From positions 1 through 10,702 of the forward strand of contig JBFHIJ010000074.1 of the NCBI GenBank assembly GCA_041596515.1: a DNA stretch of 10,702 nt, written 5' to 3'. Position 1 is the first letter of the stretch, and each line of letters starts with the position of its first letter. Position numbers and translations under genes: made by a program. The notes below the pieces were generated by a model. It had not been told where the DNA came from and did not search any database. It saw nothing but the letters and a program-made list of their open reading frames with translations. The stretch comes from JBFHIJ01 sp041596515. Its GTDB lineage: Bacteria; Bacteroidota; Ignavibacteria; Kapaibacteriales; UBA2268. Of this stretch, positions 6,908-10,702 are shown piece by piece.

Positions 6908-9130
6908 CTATTCGTTTATTACTGCAATTTTATGTACAGCAGATGCCCCCGTTGTCTCAGAGCTTGCTACTATAAGATAAACACCTGTTTGAACGTAATT
7001 CCCAAATTCATCTTTTCCATCCCAAATTGTCTTAGCTCCTGCACTTTGAATGGAAGCTACGAGTTGTCCGTTGGTTGTAAGTATTCTGATGTCAGAATTT
7101 CCCGCAAGGCCTTCTATTACTATTTCAGAATCTACCTGAGGCTTAAATGGTTGCGGATAGCATGATATATTATGATTTTCTGCAGGTGCTACAGATAAGC
7201 TGTAAGCAGTAAACAGTCCCTCTTTAGTACCGATAAAGACTCTGCCACTCGCGTCGTCAAGGCTTACACTTTCTATTGCGTCTGTAGTCAAAGGCGAATT
7301 GCTTTTATTGATTATAGCTAAAACTTCTGTACCTTCGCTATCTAACACCCAAAGCCCTGATGCAGTTGCTATCCATTTGTTGTCTATTGCATCTACATCT
7401 ATGTCATAAACTTGCACGTTACCTATCAAATCACTAAAAATAGCAAGTGGTTTAGAGTTACTTAAAACTGCTCCCGGATTTAAAATCTGACAAACACCTG
7501 AGGAAGTTGCTACCCATACTTTACCCTGCTTATCAGTTACCAAATCATTTATTGTGTTAGATGGCAGGTTATTTAAGCTGGAAGTGGTTAAGCTACCAAA
7601 TATATCGTCTGAGGCATCCTCTAAAGTGTGTTTCTCATTGAAATAATAAAGACCGGAACTAAATTTTTCTGTAGCACCAAGCCATTTTGTACCAGAGTAG
7701 TCTATTGTCATTGGTACATAATACCGACCTGTTGAATTGATTTTGTTTTCAAACGAATGGAAAGTACCGTTTGGCTCTTGTGCTACTAACACTGGCCCGC
7801 TGGAAGTTTCACCATAGTTCACAATCCAAAGATTGCCGGAAAAATCATAAGCGGCGCACCCTGCTAAAGTGTATTCAGGTGCAGAGGCTATGCCCTGCAT
7901 AGGACTATTTGATTCATCATAGTGAGTGTAATTGCCTTCTTCGTCAAAAATATAAAAACCATCACCCCATGCGCTGGCGATGGTTTTACCATTAGACGCA
8001 GAAGTAATTTTAAAGAAGTCATTAGTTTCAATGTCTTCATTTTTAACTGTGTAATTTATCCAATTATCACCATCAAAAGACATAACGCCTGTTCCTCCAC
8101 CTGAAGAACTTGCCACCCAAAGTTTACCTGAAGGATCAACATCTGTGCTACTATATAGGTTTGAACTGGGGGAATTGAGAAATATTTCTTCCATTTCGCC
8201 CTGCTTGGCAATCCCAAAGCCATTTTTTCTCATCAGAACAACAAATATAGCCTGCTCTGCATCTAATATTTTAAAACCCGATACCCCTGCACTTTTAGGG
8301 AATGTGATAGATTCAAAATCTTTAAAAATATTATAAATGCCACTGTAATAAATTTCTTCTCCATTACTCTCTAAACCGGTTAGGCCATCAGTAACATTGG
8401 TATACAACTTCATTGTATCCGGTTCTAAAATATATATATTATCCTCAGTACCTGCAAAAATCTGATTTTTATGAGCCACTATTTTGAAAAAGCTATTACC
8501 ATTAGGAGTAGCATTTGAGTGGATTATCCACCGATTAGGATCTACTAACGACATATTTATGTCAGCAACCGCTACTCCCTCCGAAGTAGCTAAATAAATC
8601 GAGTCGCCTAACACAGTAGCATCTCTAACCTCCGCGTTAGCAGGTAAATTCCCAAACTTAGCTGCAGATTCGATAAAAACTTTTTCGTCTTTATTTATCA
8701 CAGATATTCCAAATCCGCCTACTGCATATAGTTTGCGGTTATGAATAAACATTTTTTCGATAGAGGGGTTAGGTTTTCCTGCTGACCGGATATCAGTCAG
8801 GTAGCTCCATGAATTATCACTGTTTAGTATATGGATAACACCATCGGAAGAGCCTGCATAAATTTCTTCATTATCTCCACAAAGCACAGATGTAATATCT
8901 AAGCTCAAGAGGGCATTGATATTAGTGTAAGGTGTCAGTTCCTTAGTTTCCGTGTTATATTCAAAAAGCCCACCCGAAGTAGCTGCCCAAATATTATTAT
9001 CTTTATCAATGTCAACTTGGTAGATGTCAGTTAGTGAGGAGTATGTCCTCCAGTTGTCTAACCTTACCTGACTATTTGCAACAGATAAAGAAATCACGCA
9101 AAGCAAAGAAATAAGGAATATTTTATGCAT
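6908..9130 (-). CDS. porZ: PorZ-like beta-propeller protein with T9SS sorting domain
   Basis: A secreted 740-residue protein that I assign to the PorZ family. In Porphyromonas, PorZ belongs to the cell-surface attachment complex (PorU, PorV, PorQ, PorZ) of the type IX secretion system and binds anionic LPS. What is seen: a signal peptide (1-20, likely cut near VANS|Q, no lipobox); then propeller-type repeats of the form G-x-x-W-x-A-T-x-x-G near residues 44-55, 333, 430, 480, 533, 582 and 627; then about 88 residues (653-740) with CYPQPF, IRILTTNGQLV, IWDGKDEFGNYVQTGVYL and HKIAVINE, the fold of a T9SS C-terminal sorting domain. A propeller start of the form NWRTYSSLTDIYQV plus GGFGISVIN is PorZ-like. 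Length is close to known PorZ. It follows ribH by 28 bp and is probably cotranscribed with it. The alternative is an unrelated T9SS-exported propeller protein, since sensor-type propellers look alike. Confidence 0.75.
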   Translation of the reverse strand: MHKIFLISLLCVISLSVANSQVRLDNWRTYSSLTDIYQVDIDKDNNIWAATSGGLFEYNTETKELTPYTNINALLSLDITSVLCGDNEEIYAGSSDGVIHILNSDNSWSYLTDIRSAGKPNPSIEKMFIHNRKLYAVGGFGISVINKDEKVFIESAAKFGNLPANAEVRDATVLGDSIYLATSEGVAVADINMSLVDPNRWIIHSNATPNGNSFFKIVAHKNQIFAGTEDNIYILEPDTMKLYTNVTDGLTGLESNGEEIYYSGIYNIFKDFESITFPKSAGVSGFKILDAEQAIFVVLMRKNGFGIAKQGEMEEIFLNSPSSNLYSSTDVDPSGKLWVASSSGGGTGVMSFDGDNWINYTVKNEDIETNDFFKITSASNGKTIASAWGDGFYIFDEEGNYTHYDESNSPMQGIASAPEYTLAGCAAYDFSGNLWIVNYGETSSGPVLVAQEPNGTFHSFENKINSTGRYYVPMTIDYSGTKWLGATEKFSSGLYYFNEKHTLEDASDDIFGSLTTSSLNNLPSNTINDLVTDKQGKVWVATSSGVCQILNPGAVLSNSKPLAIFSDLIGNVQVYDIDVDAIDNKWIATASGLWVLDSEGTEVLAIINKSNSPLTTDAIESVSLDDASGRVFIGTKEGLFTAYSLSVAPAENHNISCYPQPFKPQVDSEIVIEGLAGNSDIRILTTNGQLVASIQSAGAKTIWDGKDEFGNYVQTGVYLIVASSETTGASAVHKIAVINE

Positions 9131-9158
9131 GGTATTATCACTGATATATTTAAAATTT

Positions 9159-9626
9159 CTATTTGAGTTCCTGAAGCAGATTCGCCATTTCTATGGCAGT
9201 AGTAGCTGCCTCAAAACCTTTATTACCCGCTTTACTGCCTGCACGTTCAATCGCCTGCTCGATTGTATCTGTGGTAAGCACTCCAAGTACGCAAGGTATT
9301 CCTGTCTCTAACTGCACATGGGCTACTCCTTTAGTAACTTCTGCCGATACATAGTCGAAATGCGGGGTAGCACCTCTGATTACAGCTCCTAAAGCTATAA
9401 CTGCATCATATTTTCCTGATTGGGCAAATTTCTGCACTACAAGTGGCACTTCGAAGGAGCCGGGACAATATGCTACTGTTATTTTGTTGTCATCTGCTTT
9501 GTTTCTTTTTAGTCCGTCTAATGCGCCATCGAGAAGTTTTGAAACTACAAATTGGTTCCATCTGGTTACAACTATTGCAAATGATTTGCCTTTCGCGTCA
9601 TACATTCCTTCAACTATTTTTGGCAT
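9159..9626 (-). CDS. ribH: 6,7-Dimethyl-8-ribityllumazine synthase (RibH)
   Basis: Makes lumazine, the precursor of riboflavin, from the pyrimidinedione intermediate and dihydroxybutanone phosphate; in most bacteria it forms a 60-subunit cytosolic shell or a smaller ring. The 155 residues match the usual length. Motifs: TRWNQFV (21-27), CPGSFEVPL (54-62), GAVIRGATPHFDYV (80-93; His89 is the catalytic histidine) and GVLTTDTIEQAIERAG (115-130; Arg128 is the expected phosphate-binding arginine). I chose the ATG at 9624-9626 because GGAG stands six bases before it. An in-frame TTG at 9636-9638 overlaps that site and would add only MEHI. It precedes the porZ-like gene by 28 bp with no terminator between, so they probably share a transcript. 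No other rib genes are nearby and no FMN riboswitch was recognised upstream. Confidence 0.96.
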   Translation of the reverse strand: MPKIVEGMYDAKGKSFAIVVTRWNQFVVSKLLDGALDGLKRNKADDNKITVAYCPGSFEVPLVVQKFAQSGKYDAVIALGAVIRGATPHFDYVSAEVTKGVAHVQLETGIPCVLGVLTTDTIEQAIERAGSKAGNKGFEAATTAIEMANLLQELK

Positions 9627-9632
9627 GATATG

Positions 9633-9636
9633 CTCC
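9633..9636 (-). promoter_or_regulatory. Shine-Dalgarno site that fixes the ribH start
   Basis: GGAG on the minus strand lies six bases before the ATG at 9624-9626. It supports that ATG over the upstream TTG, which overlaps the site itself. It is one of the few clear Shine-Dalgarno sequences in the window. Confidence 0.7.
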
Positions 9637-9702
9637 AAGTTTGTTAATATAGAATAAGCTTTTTCTTGTCTTGAAATATTGGTATCTTTACAGTTTGTAA
9701 TT

Positions 9703-9738
9703 TGACAGATTTGTATACACTGTCATGAAATATACAAA
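9703..9738. promoter_or_regulatory. Interleaved inverted repeats in the ribH/FKBP divergent region
   Basis: Two dyads overlap here. TGACAG (9703-9708) pairs with CTGTCA (9720-9725) across 11 bases. TTTGTATA (9710-9717) pairs with TATACAAA (9731-9738) across 13 bases. The region between the two divergent genes is 167 bp (9627-9793), so these could be operators for one or both. A TTGACA (9702-9707) overlaps the first arm, but no good -10 box stands 16-18 bases after it. No regulator can be named. Confidence 0.4.
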
Positions 9739-9780
9739 ATCTATATCACGAAGATAAGATATTTTTTATTATAAAATTTC

Positions 9781-9786
9781 AAGGAG
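9781..9786 (+). promoter_or_regulatory. Shine-Dalgarno site of the FKBP gene
   Basis: AAGGAG stands seven bases before the ATG at 9794 and is the strongest ribosome-binding site of any complete gene in the window. AGGA can pair with TCCT at 9789-9792, a four-base hairpin probably too weak to matter. Confidence 0.75.
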
Positions 9787-9793
9787 TTTCCTA

Positions 9794-10483
9794 ATGAAAG
9801 CTAAAATGATATTATTAGCTGCACTTATCGTTGGCATTATTGCATGTGATGCAAATGCAAATAGCGAAAACAAAAAAGTAGAATTGAAAACCGAATTAGA
9901 TAGCGTTTCTTATGTAATCGGTCAATCAATTGGTATGAATTTGGAAAAAGACAATTTGAAAGATATCAATTTGGATGCTTTTCTATCAGGTATCAGAACT
10001 TCTTTTGGCATTGAAAAAGACACATTGATAAAGCCGGAAGTAGCTGGTCAACTTATCAACGGTTATTTGACAAAAGTCAAAAATAAAGCTGGTGAATCTA
10101 ATCTGAAAGAAGGTGAAAAGTTCTTAGCAGAAAACAAAACTAAAGAAGGCGTTAAAGAAACTGCTTCGGGCTTGCAATATAAAGTTATCAGAGAAGGCGA
10201 GGGTGCTAAGCCGTTAGCTACTAATAGAGTTAAAGTTCATTACCATGGTACTTTCATCGATGGTACTGTATTTGACAGTTCAGTTGACCGCGGACAACCT
10301 GCAGAGTTTCCACTTGATAGAGTTATTCCGGGTTGGACAGAAGGCTTGCAGTTAATGAAAGTTGGCAGTAAATATAAATTCTTTATTCCTGCTAACTTAG
10401 CTTATGGTTTGAACGGACCTGGTGAAATTGGTCCAAACAGAGCTCTTGTGTTCGAAGTCGAATTATTAGATATCTTGAAATAG
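9794..10483 (+). CDS. FKBP-type peptidyl-prolyl cis-trans isomerase, lipoprotein (FkpA/Mip-like)
   Basis: Speeds proline isomerisation during folding of exported proteins. The 229 residues begin with a lipoprotein signal: MKAKMILLAALIVGIIAC, where IIAC fits the lipobox and Cys18 would be lipidated, placing it in the periplasm or outer membrane. Residues 30-115 resemble the helical N-terminal dimerisation domain of FkpA/Mip proteins (DSVSYVIGQSIG, then a Lys/Glu-rich linker helix). Residues 126-229 form the FKBP domain, with binding-pocket motifs VKVHYHG (146-152), VFDSS (159-163), VIPGW (177-181), LAYG (192-195) and LVFEVELLDI (208-217 onward to the end). The pocket residues Tyr150, Asp161, Trp181 and Tyr194 are present, so activity is expected. 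A strong AAGGAG site fixes the start and a perfect terminator follows, so it is monocistronic. Its envelope location would suit help with outer-membrane or T9SS client folding, but that link is only inference. Confidence 0.95.
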   Translation: MKAKMILLAALIVGIIACDANANSENKKVELKTELDSVSYVIGQSIGMNLEKDNLKDINLDAFLSGIRTSFGIEKDTLIKPEVAGQLINGYLTKVKNKAGESNLKEGEKFLAENKTKEGVKETASGLQYKVIREGEGAKPLATNRVKVHYHGTFIDGTVFDSSVDRGQPAEFPLDRVIPGWTEGLQLMKVGSKYKFFIPANLAYGLNGPGEIGPNRALVFEVELLDILK

Positions 10484-10512
10484 TAAATATCTTTTAGCTT
10501 CTAACAAAAACT

Positions 10513-10554
10513 AAAAAAGTCGCAGAATAATAGATGTATTCTGCGACTTTTTTT
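10513..10554 (+). terminator. Intrinsic terminator of the FKBP gene
   Basis: GTCGCAGAATA (10519-10529) and TATTCTGCGAC (10537-10547) form a perfect 11-bp stem with a seven-base loop. Six A precede and seven T follow, so it may work in both directions. It starts 29 bases after the stop codon. Confidence 0.95.
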
Positions 10555-10564
10555 ATAGGTAGAT

Positions 10565-10702
10565 TGCCCCGTCCTAAAAAGAGTTGACACCAAAGGATGG
10601 GAAAATGGAAGAACAACACAACGCTGAAAAAATCAAGCGTACTCAAAAAGATTATAGTTTGGCTTTCAAATTGCAGGTAGTAGATGAAGTAGAAAAAGGC
10701 AA
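10565..10702 (+). mobile_element. Left end of an IS3-family-like insertion sequence (partial)
   Basis: An IS3-type orfA begins at 10605 and continues past the window. The probable left terminus is TGCCCCGTCCTAAAAAGAGT from 10565: it starts with the TG usual for this family and stands 40 bases before the orfA start. The exact end and the target duplication cannot be confirmed, because the right end is not in view. It lies 10 bases after the T-run of the FKBP terminator, so the insertion did not damage that gene. Confidence 0.7.
10605..10702 (+). CDS. IS3-family transposase OrfA (partial, first 32 codons)
   Basis: The helix-turn-helix protein of an IS3-type element, which normally works with a downstream OrfB integrase through frameshifting. 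Only the first 32 codons are seen: a polar start (MEEQHNAEKIKRT), then QKDYSLAFKLQVVDEVEKG, which matches the first helix of OrfA proteins of the form YSxxFKxxVVxEVExG. An AAGGA site at 10593-10597 stands seven bases before the ATG. Whether the gene is intact cannot be told from this window. Confidence 0.8.
   Translation, partial: MEEQHNAEKIKRTQKDYSLAFKLQVVDEVEKG

Noticed and set aside
6782..7165. A 127-codon plus-strand open frame overlapping the 3' end of the porZ-like gene.
   Set aside because: It runs through the porZ terminator hairpin and antisense to the conserved T9SS sorting domain, so it is a shadow frame.
9702..9707. A perfect TTGACA as a sigma-70 -35 box for the FKBP gene.
   Set aside because: No acceptable -10 box stands 16-18 bases downstream; the nearest TATACA is 23 bases away. 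The hexamer is better explained as part of the TGACAG dyad.
9627..9793. Possible FMN riboswitch before ribH.
   Set aside because: No conserved riboswitch core or multi-helix pattern could be recognised in this short AT-rich region.

Overview
The window looks like an AT-rich chromosome segment from the Bacteroidota/FCB group (Bacteroidota, Ignavibacteria or Kapabacteria-like). The best clues are a PorZ-like two-propeller protein with a type IX secretion (T9SS) C-terminal sorting domain, a menaquinone pathway through isochorismate (menF, menD), weak or absent Shine-Dalgarno sequences before most genes, and one good match to the Bacteroidota -7 promoter element (TAnnTTTG). The exact phylum is an inference; there is no rRNA or other marker to settle it.

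Left part (1-2961): a minus-strand pair, menF (isochorismate synthase) then menD (SEPHCHC synthase, cut by the window edge), overlaps by 14 bases and commits chorismate to menaquinone. Divergent from it, on the plus strand, is a short single-domain type I-beta DAHP synthase, which makes the first intermediate of the pathway that supplies chorismate. The two transcription units share an intergenic strip of about 100 bp, so entry into and one exit from the shikimate pathway sit back to back.

Middle (2958-6745): a group II PLP-dependent decarboxylase of unknown substrate runs on the minus strand and ends inside the stop codon of the DAHP synthase gene. A 404-bp gene-free stretch follows, holding a short REP-like palindromic element and the terminator of the next gene. 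That gene is sppA, a long-form (67K-type) membrane protease with both catalytic residues present.

Right part (6844-10702): ribH (lumazine synthase) and a PorZ-like T9SS gene form a minus-strand pair closed by a strong terminator. Divergent from ribH is a lipoprotein FKBP-type prolyl isomerase; its promoter region carries two interleaved inverted repeats and the gene ends in a perfect terminator. The window ends in the left end of an IS3-family-like insertion sequence that begins just behind that terminator.

All the complete genes are intact and belong to known families. I see no CRISPR array, RNA gene, phage or defence cassette, and no multi-gene module that I would call a new system. The items most worth a second look are the ribH-porZ linkage, the nested dyads before the FKBP gene, the interlocked stop codons with a hairpin at 2949-2968, and the REP-like element.
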